Source: an uncultured Ruminococcus sp.
Lineage (GTDB): Bacteria; Bacillota; Clostridia; Oscillospirales; CAG-382
Direction: 5' to 3'
Length of the DNA stretch: 13,769 bases
Assembly (NCBI GenBank): GCA_902783535.1
Contig: CACZRJ010000086.1
Location: forward strand, 1-13,769
Under the pieces are notes generated by a model. It saw only the letters and a program-made list of their open reading frames with translations. It searched no databases and was not told the origin of the DNA. A program made the position numbers and the translations under genes. This document shows positions 6,032 through 12,524 of the stretch, one piece after another (positions within the stretch are counted from its first letter, which is position 1; every line of letters starts with the position of its first letter).

Positions 6032-6879
6032 GCCTTATCCCGTTTTCCGCGCAGAAATATCAGTCCGACGGACAGCAGGATGAGTACGCCGCCGGCGATC
6101 GCGAGGAAGACGAGCGCGGTCTCGACATAGCTGACCGTAAACACGTTGACGGGTTCCGGGCGGATGCCGAGCCGCCGCAAAAACTGCCCCAGGAGCAGGA
6201 TCAGCGGTCCGGCGGACAGCATGATCCCCGCGCCGCCGATCGCGAACCGCGCGAACGAAGTCTTTCCGGAACGGAAGAGATAGACCAGCAGGAACATCGC
6301 CGCGACCAGGGAGATCGCTGCCGCGATCTTCAGGTATAACGCGATCTTTCCGCCGTAGGAACCCAGATAGGAGAACACGCGAGGGGAGCCGAACCGGATG
6401 TATTCGTTTTCGCAGAGGGTCACGAGGGAATCAACAGCTTCGTCCGACGCGGCGATGCCTTCGGCGGCCGCGTAATCCAGAAAGACCGTTCTCAGTTCCT
6501 CCCGGAGCGTTCCGGTGTCCGCGTGAAAGGCTTCTCCGGCGAAATTTGCCTCGACGGAGTCCTTCAGGAGCTTTTCCAGAACGGATTTGTCCGTCTTTCC
6601 GCTGAAGAAGTGCTCCGGCAGTCCGGACGGATTGCCGAGCTCGTTCAGTTCCTCTTCCAGGAACGGCGTGATCCCGTCGACGTATCCGGTTTTTTCAAGA
6701 GTAGACAGAACCCTGCCGGGCGTCAGAGTCCAGAGCAGGATGCAGGACAGAAGCAAAACGCAGAGCGCGAGCGACGCAACAAAGGAGACCGCGCCCCACG
6801 CGATCTTCAGAACGACGCCCGATTTCCCGTCCTGAGGGATGCCGCGGCCGGAGACGTCCGGCCTGTACTGACTGTTCAT
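6028..6879 (-). CDS. Four-TM membrane protein of unknown function, third gene of the sortase cassette
   Basis: 283-residue integral membrane protein that I do not recognise. Predicted segments: TM1 at 24-50, a large soluble loop at about 52-175, then TM2 177-201, TM3 210-233 and TM4 251-276, ending in a basic tail RGKRDKA. With the basic N- and C-terminal tails inside, the 120-residue loop would face the cell exterior. The loop is rich in Glu and Leu and looks helical. The ribosome binding site GAGGGGG overlaps the TGA of the sortase gene, and the start follows that stop by 12 bases, so the two are probably translationally coupled. Position suggests a role in sortase function or envelope assembly, but nothing in the sequence shows it directly. 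Confidence 0.85.
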   Translation of the reverse strand: MNSQYRPDVSGRGIPQDGKSGVVLKIAWGAVSFVASLALCVLLLSCILLWTLTPGRVLSTLEKTGYVDGITPFLEEELNELGNPSGLPEHFFSGKTDKSVLEKLLKDSVEANFAGEAFHADTGTLREELRTVFLDYAAAEGIAASDEAVDSLVTLCENEYIRFGSPRVFSYLGSYGGKIALYLKIAAAISLVAAMFLLVYLFRSGKTSFARFAIGGAGIMLSAGPLILLLGQFLRRLGIRPEPVNVFTVSYVETALVFLAIAGGVLILLSVGLIFLRGKRDKA

Positions 6880-6891
6880 AACCCGGCCCCC

Positions 6892-7644
6892 TCAGTCCAG
6901 AATGATCTTCGGACCGGAAACGTATTCGCCGTAGACGAAATACCGCTTGCTGGTCAGTCCAAGTTCGTTGAACGGGTAGCAGGTGTACAGGATGATGTTC
7001 TCTTCCGCCGCGACCAGATCGTATGCGGAGCTGTCCGTCGCCTGCTTCACCTCGCAGGCGGTGACACGGTAGACATATTCGCCGTAGCTGGTGCTGACCC
7101 GTATGAACGTGCCGATCTCCACGTCTTTCAGCGCGTGGAAGTCCCTGTTGTTGTGGCCGGAGACCAGGCAGGTCGACCCCATGCCGGGGAAGGAGCTGCC
7201 CGGATACATGCCGACGCCGTTCTTCAATTGTTTCTTGCCGTCGCCGAAAAACATGCTGACGTGCTGGATGGTCGTCCCGTCCACCGAGATCTCCGCAAAC
7301 TTGTTTCCGAGCCGCGGGAAAGTGATCTCCGAACCGAGGACAGTGTCGTCCTCAGGTTCTTCCGAGCTTTCGCCCGGGTCGGACGGGTCCTCGTCACCGG
7401 AAGGCGCGTCCGAAGAAGGCTCCGAAGGCGCTTTGCTCGGGCGGTAGAGATCGACGTAATCCGAAGAGGTCTCGCCGCTTTCCGTATCGGCCGACGGCTC
7501 CTCCGTCCGCAGAAGAGACCACGCGGAGATGACCGGCGACAGGACGCCGGACAGGCAGAGGAACAGGATGAGATATCCAGTCAAAGCAAAAGCTATTGAC
7601 ACCGCAAGCAGTGTCAATAGCTTTTTACCGAACTTGAAGTTCAT
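6892..7644 (-). CDS. Sortase (class D-like) with a long acidic linker
   Basis: Membrane-anchored cysteine transpeptidase expected to cleave a C-terminal sorting signal and attach the protein to the cell wall. The 250-residue protein has an N-terminal membrane anchor (8-37), an acidic Ser/Glu/Asp/Pro linker (about 47-102), and the sortase beta-barrel (about 106-245). The catalytic residues are H164 (in SGHNN), C222 (in LYTCYPF) and R234 (in SKRYFVY). The TCYPF form and small domain without a C-terminal membrane segment fit class D best, but the class is not certain. The start has no recognisable Shine-Dalgarno sequence and follows the upstream stop by eight bases. The region after the start codon holds a perfect 15-bp hairpin. 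The likely substrate is the gene immediately upstream. Confidence 0.9.
   Translation of the reverse strand: MNFKFGKKLLTLLAVSIAFALTGYLILFLCLSGVLSPVISAWSLLRTEEPSADTESGETSSDYVDLYRPSKAPSEPSSDAPSGDEDPSDPGESSEEPEDDTVLGSEITFPRLGNKFAEISVDGTTIQHVSMFFGDGKKQLKNGVGMYPGSSFPGMGSTCLVSGHNNRDFHALKDVEIGTFIRVSTSYGEYVYRVTACEVKQATDSSAYDLVAAEENIILYTCYPFNELGLTSKRYFVYGEYVSGPKIILD
7588..7625 (-). promoter_or_regulatory. Perfect 15-bp hairpin inside the 5' end of the sortase gene (attenuator candidate)
   Basis: On the minus strand AAAAGCTATTGACAC (7625-7611) pairs perfectly with GTGTCAATAGCTTTT (7602-7588) around the loop TGCTTGCG, with GCTTTG following. The A-tract, stem and U-tract layout is that of an intrinsic terminator, yet it lies in codons 7-19 of the sortase reading frame. 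The codons used there (CTA, TTG, ACA, TCA, ATA, TTT, TTG) are AT-rich against GC-ending codons in the rest of the gene, suggesting selection on the RNA. It could reduce sortase expression relative to its substrate. Confidence 0.6.
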
Positions 7645-7652
7645 TCAGTCAA

Positions 7653-8222
7653 TTAGAAAAGCTGGGCTTTTTTCGTAACAACGACACCGGCAGCCGCGAC
7701 GACGGTCAGGACGACCACGATCAGGGCAGCAACGGTCACATTGACTTCAGAACCGGTCTTTTTGATGACAGCTTCATCTTCGAAAACGGCTTCGCCGGCT
7801 TCGTTGGTGATGACGACAGCGTTGTCGGTTCCGTCATAAACGAGTCTCAGGCCGATGGCTTCGCAGGCTTCGGTCGCATTCGCGAAAATGGTCGCTCTGG
7901 TGTCTCTGTCCAGATCGTGCAGATCGAGTTCGTTGCCGCTGACGCTGACTTTCGCCTTTTCGATGGCGGCGATGGCAGCGTTGATCTTCGCGATGATGGT
8001 GTCGGCTTCTTCTTTGGTCAGATCAACAGTCAGGAAATAGTTCTTGGCCTGGTTGATGTACTGGGACGGGATCTTGAAGGTCGCGCCGCTGACTTTCGCG
8101 GTTTTTCCGAGAGCGTCGAGAACTTTCTGTTCGTTCGCATTGATGGATCCGGCCGCTGCGACGGAAATGACGCAGGTCAGCGCGAGGATCGCCACAAAGA
8201 CGATTGCAAGTACTTTTTTCAT
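7653..8222 (-). CDS. Small secreted protein with a C-terminal sortase signal (IKKTG), putative sortase substrate
   Basis: 189-residue protein likely exported by Sec and attached to the cell wall. The start at 8222 (MKKVLAIVF) has AAGGAGAA seven bases upstream and starts a typical signal peptide with likely cleavage around VAAAG (residues 21-25). An in-frame ATG 40 codons earlier would lie upstream of the promoter and is rejected. The mature domain (about 26-150) is alpha/beta and of unknown fold, with a helical stretch EEADTIIAKINAAIAAIEKA. The C-terminus has the order of a cell-wall sorting signal: IKKTG at 153-157, a hydrophobic segment at about 161-182, and a short tail with two lysines (TKKAQLF). 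It departs from LPXTG by I and K in the first two positions. It is immediately followed by the sortase gene. No homolog of known function could be named. Confidence 0.85.
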   Translation of the reverse strand: MKKVLAIVFVAILALTCVISVAAAGSINANEQKVLDALGKTAKVSGATFKIPSQYINQAKNYFLTVDLTKEEADTIIAKINAAIAAIEKAKVSVSGNELDLHDLDRDTRATIFANATEACEAIGLRLVYDGTDNAVVITNEAGEAVFEDEAVIKKTGSEVNVTVAALIVVVLTVVAAAGVVVTKKAQLF

Positions 8223-8268
8223 TTGAATTCTCCTTTTGCATTTTGGTGCATTCTTTTTTATTTGCCCT

Positions 8269-8297
8269 ATTATAACCTCTGAAATTGACTTTGTAAA
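8269..8297 (-). promoter_or_regulatory. Promoter of the substrate-sortase-4TM operon
   Basis: The minus strand has TTTACA (8292-8297), a 17-base spacer and a consensus TATAAT (8269-8274). The leader is about 40 bases, ending in AAGGAGAA before the ATG at 8222. Confidence 0.8.
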
Positions 8298-8299
8298 GC

Positions 8300-8327
8300 C
8301 TTTTTGTGAAAAAAGTTGCACAAAAAG
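8300..8327. promoter_or_regulatory. 9-bp inverted repeat next to the sortase operon promoter
   Basis: CTTTTTGTG (8300-8308) and CACAAAAAG (8319-8327) are perfect inverted arms around ten A/T-rich bases, starting two bases beyond the -35 box. It could be an operator or a region of bent DNA; the low complexity makes chance possible. Confidence 0.3.
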
Positions 8328-8365
8328 CCACTTTTTTTGCATGAACGGTTATATATTTTGACATC

Positions 8366-8385
8366 AATCAAACGTTCGTTTGATT
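8366..8385. promoter_or_regulatory. Perfect 9-2-9 palindrome, TetR-type operator candidate
   Basis: AATCAAACG (8366-8374) and CGTTTGATT (8377-8385) are perfect inverted arms around TT. A consensus -35 hexamer TTGACA (8358-8363) lies two bases before it on the plus strand. Operators of this size and spacing, placed between -35 and -10 elements, are common for TetR-family repressors. A good -10 box at the expected distance is not evident. It lies between the two divergent promoters, sortase operon on the left and esterase on the right. Confidence 0.5.
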
Positions 8386-8438
8386 TTATTACACTTTTGG
8401 TATCTGAATTGAGGATAATTGAAAAACGCCTTTTTTCC

Positions 8439-8467
8439 TTGCAATCGTCCCCGCGCGCGGATATAAT
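8439..8467 (+). promoter_or_regulatory. Promoter of the esterase gene
   Basis: TTGCAA (8439-8444), a 17-base spacer and TATAAT (8462-8467) lie upstream of the ATG at 8499. Transcription should start near 8474, which places an upstream in-frame ATG at 8466 before the RNA start. Confidence 0.8.
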
Positions 8468-8498
8468 GAAGGACGAAAAGAGCTTTCGGATTTTTGCC

Positions 8499-9485
8499 AT
8501 GAAAAAATGGACGATCATCAAGGCCTCGGCCGTTCTCCTCTGCTTCTTCATCCTGTCGGGACTGTATTTTCCTTTCCGGTTCGGCGCCTGGACGGAAGTC
8601 GGAAACGGGTGGCATCTTTCGCCTGAAGAAGAACCGACGCTCGGCCGGACCTCGCGCGGCGTGCCGGATCTTTTCGAAGCGGACTGCGCGGAGAAAGGAA
8701 CCGTCCTTCCTTTTATATATGACACCTGCCGCTTCGACGACCCGTCGAGGACGGCCGCGCGGACCGCTTATGTCTATCTCCCGTACGGCTACGACGAAAC
8801 GCGGGCGTACGACCTCCTGGTCCTCTTCCACGGATCGAAGGACGATGCGTCCTCCTGGCTGCTGGAATACCCGAAGAACAAAAACGTCGCGGACAACCTG
8901 ATCGCGCGGGGAGACATCCGGCCGGTCATCATCGTGACGCCTCCCCTGTTTTCGCCGGAGGACTTCGGTTTTCCGGACGGCTACGACGCGCGCCAGACCG
9001 CGTTCGAGCTGAGAGAGAAGCTGATCCCCGCTTTGGAGTACGCCTTTTCCTGCGCCTCCGAGACGGATCCGGCCGCCGCGCGCAGACACCGCGCGGTCGC
9101 GGGGGTGTCCCGCGGGGCGCAGGCGGTGTTCGAAGCGGGCATGCGGGAGAACGCGGACCTGTTCAGCCGCTTCGGCGCTTTTTCCGGCATGCTGACGGAT
9201 CCTTCGGCGGTCGCGGAAGGTTTGGAAAAAAGCCGTCTCGACGTCGATCTCCTCTTCAGCGTGAACGGCTTCTTCGATTATACCTTCTATGAGCACGGCT
9301 TCCGCATGGCGCTTCTGGACCGGATGACGGACAAAATCGACGACGGAAAAAACGCCTTCTTCCTGCTGATCAGGAACGGCGAGCATTCCTGGCCCTCATG
9401 GGAAGCGGCGCTCTATCACTTTCTCCTGTCCGCGTTTCCGCCGGACGGGGGCGTCGTTCTGCCGGAGATCTCCAGCTCCCGCTGA
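8499..9485 (+). CDS. Exported alpha/beta-hydrolase, putative esterase (esterase D / feruloyl-esterase-like)
   Basis: Predicted serine hydrolase of 328 residues acting outside the membrane. The N-terminus (MKKWTIIK then a hydrophobic run to about residue 24) is a signal or anchor segment. The hydrolase domain follows the esterase D order: YVYLPYGYDETRAYDLLVLFHG (about 91-112; HG gives the oxyanion hole), nucleophile S204 in GVSRG, and H296 in GEHSW; D260 is a candidate acid. The substrate could be an acetyl or feruloyl ester of a plant or wall polysaccharide, but this is family-level inference. The start at 8499 is chosen from the promoter at 8439-8467; the ribosome binding site is weak. It is the only plus-strand gene, diverges from the sortase operon, and its last 70 bases overlap the end of msrA. 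No terminator is seen after it. Confidence 0.85.
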   Translation: MKKWTIIKASAVLLCFFILSGLYFPFRFGAWTEVGNGWHLSPEEEPTLGRTSRGVPDLFEADCAEKGTVLPFIYDTCRFDDPSRTAARTAYVYLPYGYDETRAYDLLVLFHGSKDDASSWLLEYPKNKNVADNLIARGDIRPVIIVTPPLFSPEDFGFPDGYDARQTAFELREKLIPALEYAFSCASETDPAAARRHRAVAGVSRGAQAVFEAGMRENADLFSRFGAFSGMLTDPSAVAEGLEKSRLDVDLLFSVNGFFDYTFYEHGFRMALLDRMTDKIDDGKNAFFLLIRNGEHSWPSWEAALYHFLLSAFPPDGGVVLPEISSSR

Positions 9486-9943
9486 TATTCCTCCGGATGT
9501 TTCAGATAATAGTCCTGGTGCTCCTCTTCGGCTGTCCAGAAGGACCTGAAGTCCTCCACCGAAACGAAGACCTTCTTTCCCGCGCGCTCTTCCAGCGCGC
9601 GGATCTTTTTTTCCGCGGCCTTCCTTTCGGACTCGTTTTCCGGATAGACGGCCAGCGTGTAGGAATGTCCGCGGTCGATGAACTGGCCTTCCCCGTCGAA
9701 CGGGTCCACCTGTCCGAGGAAAAGATCGAGCAGTGCTTCGTAGGAGACGGCCGACGGATCGTATTCCACGCGGACCGACTCGCGGTGTCCCGTCTTCTGC
9801 GCCTTGACCTCTTCGTAAGCCGGGCGCTCTTCCTCCCCGCCGGAGTAGCCCGCGGTGACGTTCCGCACGCCTTCGGCGGACGAGAAAGCGGGCGCGATGC
9901 ACCAGAAGCAGCCGCCCGCGAAATATGCGTTCTTCGTCATCAT
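9416..9943 (-). CDS. msrA: Peptide methionine sulfoxide reductase MsrA
   Basis: Reduces methionine-S-sulfoxide in proteins using thioredoxin. The N-terminal signature AYFAGGCFWC carries the nucleophilic Cys; the second Cys three residues later is the only other cysteine and must serve for recycling if this is a two-Cys enzyme. IDRGHSYTLAVYP and EEHQDYYLKHPEEY match conserved MsrA segments. Length is about 175 residues, normal for the family. The start is one of two adjacent ATG codons (9943 or 9940); the HPt stop TGA lies inside ATGATG, and no Shine-Dalgarno is seen, so translation is probably coupled. A longer upstream frame is rejected because it only covers HPt coding sequence. The last 20 or so residues (from about SGRTTPP) go beyond the usual end of the family and are encoded antisense to the esterase 3' end. 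Confidence 0.95.
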   Translation of the reverse strand: MMTKNAYFAGGCFWCIAPAFSSAEGVRNVTAGYSGGEEERPAYEEVKAQKTGHRESVRVEYDPSAVSYEALLDLFLGQVDPFDGEGQFIDRGHSYTLAVYPENESERKAAEKKIRALEERAGKKVFVSVEDFRSFWTAEEEHQDYYLKHPEEYQRELEISGRTTPPSGGNADRRK

Positions 9944-10293
9944 CCGAGCGAGCGGATGGCGGATGCGGCGGCCTCGTATTCCGCCGCTGCCTTCTCCAGC
10001 AGTTCGGGCGGGCAGTTTTCCTGCGCCGCCTCGTCGCGGGCGATTTCGCAAAGCGCGGACACGGCCTCTCCAAGCCGGTTCAGCCCGAGATTCAGCGCGA
10101 CGCCCTTGAGATTGTGGGAATACCGGAAAGCCGACGCGCGGTCGCCCTGCGCGAACGCTTCGGCCATTTTGCCGTATTCGTTGTTCGCAAGGAATTTTTT
10201 CAGCATGAGCGAGGCGAACTGATCGTTCATGAGGCGGGACATTGCCTCCTTGTAATCGCCTCCGAGGGTTTCGTAAAGTTCCCTGACAGTCAT
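9940..10293 (-). CDS. Stand-alone HPt (histidine phosphotransfer) protein
   Basis: Single-domain 117-residue helical protein. YSHNLKGVALNLGL at 58-71 is the HPt signature with phospho-acceptor H60. HPt proteins carry phosphate between receiver domains of multi-step phosphorelays. The gene follows the response regulator by 34 bases and has GGAGGT six bases before its ATG. The usual donor, a hybrid kinase with a receiver domain, is not in the window. The adjacent REC domain is the natural partner, as donor or acceptor. The stop codon overlaps the msrA start. Confidence 0.9.
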   Translation of the reverse strand: MTVRELYETLGGDYKEAMSRLMNDQFASLMLKKFLANNEYGKMAEAFAQGDRASAFRYSHNLKGVALNLGLNRLGEAVSALCEIARDEAAQENCPPELLEKAAAEYEAAASAIRSLG

Positions 10294-10327
10294 GGTCTAC
10301 CTCCGTCCTTAAATCTTTCGCCGCTTT

Positions 10328-11416
10328 CTATGCTTCGGGTTCCGTCTCCGCCTTCAAGCGTTCGAATTTTTCACGGCATTCGCTGAATGCCTTCATCAGT
10401 TTCGGATTGAACTGGCCGCACTCGCCTCCGAGGATCATCTCGTACGCCTTATCCACCGTAAACGCCTTTTTGTAGACGCGCTCGGTGGTCAGCGCGTCGA
10501 AGCAGTCTGCGACGGATACGATCTGCGCCGCGATCGGAATGTCGTCGCCCTTCAGTCCGTCGGGATATCCTCTGCCGTCCCATTTCTCGTGATGGTGTCT
10601 GCAGATCTGCATGCAGAGATCAAGATAATCGCCGTCCCAGAGCGTTCTGCATCCTTCGAGGATCTCGTACCCGTAAACGCAGTGGAGTTTGATCAGTTCG
10701 AACTCTTCCGGCGTCAGGCGGCCGGGCTTCAGAAGCACGACGTCCGAGACTCTGATCTTCCCGATGTCGTGCATAGCGCTCGCGTGGAAAATTTCGGCGA
10801 CTTTCGCGTCGTCCAGACCGTACTCCGGATAATGGTCCCGGACGTACTCGGCGAGGATGCGGGAATAGCCTTTCACGCGCTTGACGTGCGATCCGCTTTC
10901 CAGATTCCGCGCCTCCACGATGTTCGCGAGGACTTCGACGATGCGGTCGTTCATTTCCGCCAGACGCTTGTTCTGCTCGCGGAGCACCTCCGTCTGCGCG
11001 TCGACGATCTCCTCCAGGTGGTTCCGGTAGGAATAGAGCGATACGGCGTTCCTGACGCGGTGGCGGACGAGTTCGATCGTGAACGGTTTCTTGATGAAGT
11101 CGGTCACGCCGGCGGAAAGGCATTTCGATTCGGTCTCCACGTCGCTCTCGCCGCTGATGATCAGGATGGGGAACCGGCCGATGCCGACGGTGGACGAGAG
11201 ATGCTCGAGCACGGCGTATCCGTCCATTCCCGGCATGATGAGGTCCAGAAGCATCACGGCGACCCTGTCGCGGTAGGTCTCGAGCGCTTTGACCGCTTCC
11301 AGACCGTCGCCGCAGGGCACGACGGTATAGTCCTGCTCCAGCATCATCACCAGCAGGTCTCTGTTCAGTTCCATGTCGTCGACGACGACGGCAATGTCTT
11401 TTTTCAGTTCTTCCAT
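10328..11416 (-). CDS. Response regulator with HD-GYP c-di-GMP phosphodiesterase output
   Basis: 362-residue cytoplasmic protein of two domains. The receiver (about 5-125) has acidic D13/D14, phospho-acceptor D58 (LLDLIMPGMDG) and K110 (KKPF). A coiled-coil-like linker spans about 128-160. The HD-GYP domain (about 162-350) has H177 (GSHVKRV), the HD pair H216-D217 in HDIGK, HHH at 274-276 and GRGYP at 281-285, so the metal ligands and signature are intact and activity is likely. HD-GYP enzymes hydrolyse cyclic di-GMP, and some act on related cyclic dinucleotides. It starts 16 bases after corA and is followed by the HPt gene. The ribosome binding site is weak, consistent with coupling to corA. 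Confidence 0.95.
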   Translation of the reverse strand: MEELKKDIAVVVDDMELNRDLLVMMLEQDYTVVPCGDGLEAVKALETYRDRVAVMLLDLIMPGMDGYAVLEHLSSTVGIGRFPILIISGESDVETESKCLSAGVTDFIKKPFTIELVRHRVRNAVSLYSYRNHLEEIVDAQTEVLREQNKRLAEMNDRIVEVLANIVEARNLESGSHVKRVKGYSRILAEYVRDHYPEYGLDDAKVAEIFHASAMHDIGKIRVSDVVLLKPGRLTPEEFELIKLHCVYGYEILEGCRTLWDGDYLDLCMQICRHHHEKWDGRGYPDGLKGDDIPIAAQIVSVADCFDALTTERVYKKAFTVDKAYEMILGGECGQFNPKLMKAFSECREKFERLKAETEPEA

Positions 11417-11432
11417 ACTTTTTACACCCGCA

Positions 11433-12374
11433 TCAGAACCATTTTTTCTTCTTGGCGATCAGGACCAGCAGCCCGACCAGTCCGACCGCGACCAGTATGA
11501 CGTAGAGATATCCCCATTTCCAGTCGAATTCCGGCATGTACTTGAAGTTCATTCCGTACCATCCGACCAGGATCGTCAGCGGGAAGAAAATGGTCGTCAG
11601 GACGGTCAGATAGTTCATGTTCCGGTTCGCCTTCAGATCGAGGAAGGTGAAATAGGCGTCCGTAATGTGTTCGAGATCCCCCGCCATCGAGTCCACGTCC
11701 ACTTTCAAACGGGTGATGCGGTTGATCAGGTTCGAGATCTGCAGCAGCTGATCCGATTCGAACAGGTCGTTCTCGTTCGTTTCCAGCTCCTCGAGCACGT
11801 CGAGATACTGTTCGTAAAGGTTGTGCATCCGCGAGATCTGCTTCTTCCGGCGGAGCGTCTCGGTGTTGAAGTCGTCCGAAGGCCTGCCCTTAACGACCTC
11901 TTCCTCCATGGACGCGATCTCCTCCCGGAGTTCCTCGATGATCCGGACGTCCTTCGACATCAGCTCGTTGAAGAGCGAGAGGACCAGTCGCTCCAGATTC
12001 ATCGATTTGGAGGAGAACCTCCGGACGGCGCGGGAGAACACGGACTTCGAGGAACCGTCCTCGTCGGCCACGTTCACCACGACGAGCAGGTTGTTCCGCA
12101 GGAACAGCGCGAGATCGTCGTCGCGCGCGAGGTCCTCGTTGTCGAAGACCTTCAGTTCGAAAAAGGTGTACCGGTCGTAGACTTCCGCGGAGGTGCGGTA
12201 TCCGCCGGACGCCTCCCTGCAGGCGGCGACCGTGCTGTCGTCGAATCCGAAGACGTCCTTCAGTTCCGACAGTTCCTCCACGGTCAGATAAGCTGCGGTC
12301 AGAACGGCGTCGTCCTGTCTGTATTCGCATGTTTCGGACTCTTTCAGTTCTCCGTCGAACCTCACAAACTGCAT
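11433..12374 (-). CDS. corA: CorA-family magnesium/divalent cation transporter
   Basis: 313-residue inner membrane channel protein. A long acidic and helical cytoplasmic domain (about 1-250) precedes TM1 (about 255-273), which ends in the signature YGMN (273-276), then a short loop KYMPEFDWKWG and TM2 (about 288-307) with a basic tail KKKKWF. The length and the GMN signature fit the CorA family of pentameric Mg2+ channels; Co2+, Ni2+ or Zn2+ specificity cannot be excluded. AGGAGGG sits seven bases before the ATG. It is the first gene of the four-gene operon. The leader is about 27 bases, so there is no M-box riboswitch. Confidence 0.93.
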   Translation of the reverse strand: MQFVRFDGELKESETCEYRQDDAVLTAAYLTVEELSELKDVFGFDDSTVAACREASGGYRTSAEVYDRYTFFELKVFDNEDLARDDDLALFLRNNLLVVVNVADEDGSSKSVFSRAVRRFSSKSMNLERLVLSLFNELMSKDVRIIEELREEIASMEEEVVKGRPSDDFNTETLRRKKQISRMHNLYEQYLDVLEELETNENDLFESDQLLQISNLINRITRLKVDVDSMAGDLEHITDAYFTFLDLKANRNMNYLTVLTTIFFPLTILVGWYGMNFKYMPEFDWKWGYLYVILVAVGLVGLLVLIAKKKKWF

Positions 12375-12409
12375 CCGGCGTCCCTCCTTCCTGGATTTCC
12401 CGTCGAAAT

Positions 12410-12438
12410 ATTATACACACCTTTTTTAAAAACCGCAA
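12410..12438 (-). promoter_or_regulatory. Promoter of the corA operon
   Basis: The minus strand has TTGCGG (12433-12438), a 17-base A/T-rich spacer and TATAAT (12410-12415). The expected transcript starts near 12403. Confidence 0.75.
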
Positions 12439-12456
12439 TAGGAAAAGCAAAGATTT

Positions 12457-12474
12457 CCGCGTTTGGATGCGCGG
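12457..12474 (-). terminator. Weak terminator candidate after the surface protein gene
   Basis: The minus strand has CCGCG (12474-12470), eight bases, CGCGG (12461-12457), then AAATCTTTGCTTTT. The stem is short and the T-rich part is interrupted, so it is a poor intrinsic terminator. It nonetheless lies in the 87 bases between the surface gene stop and the corA promoter. Confidence 0.4.
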
Positions 12475-12524
12475 CCGGTCTTTCCGCACGTGAAGCCGCG
12501 GACGTTTTTCCTGACTTCGCCGCC

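Noticed and set aside
5577..6083. Plus-strand open frame with SSEGSSEG repeats opposite the lipoprotein
   Set aside because: It is the mirror of the in-frame repeat array on the other strand, without signal peptide or ribosome binding site.
8223..8342. 40-residue N-terminal extension of the sortase substrate
   Set aside because: It would start upstream of the promoter -10 box, and the internal ATG has a good ribosome binding site and begins a signal peptide.
8316..8498. Earlier ATG codons of the esterase frame (8316, 8466)
   Set aside because: Both lie upstream of the expected transcription start; 8466 overlaps the TATAAT box.
8364..9386. 340-codon minus-strand frame opposite the esterase
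   Set aside because: Antisense to a gene with an intact hydrolase signature; composition of a shadow frame.
9944..10051. 36-residue N-terminal extension of MsrA
   Set aside because: It is only HPt coding sequence in another frame, and MsrA homologs begin just before GGCFW.
12375..12409. M-box magnesium riboswitch upstream of corA
   Set aside because: The leader is about 27 bases, too short for this riboswitch.
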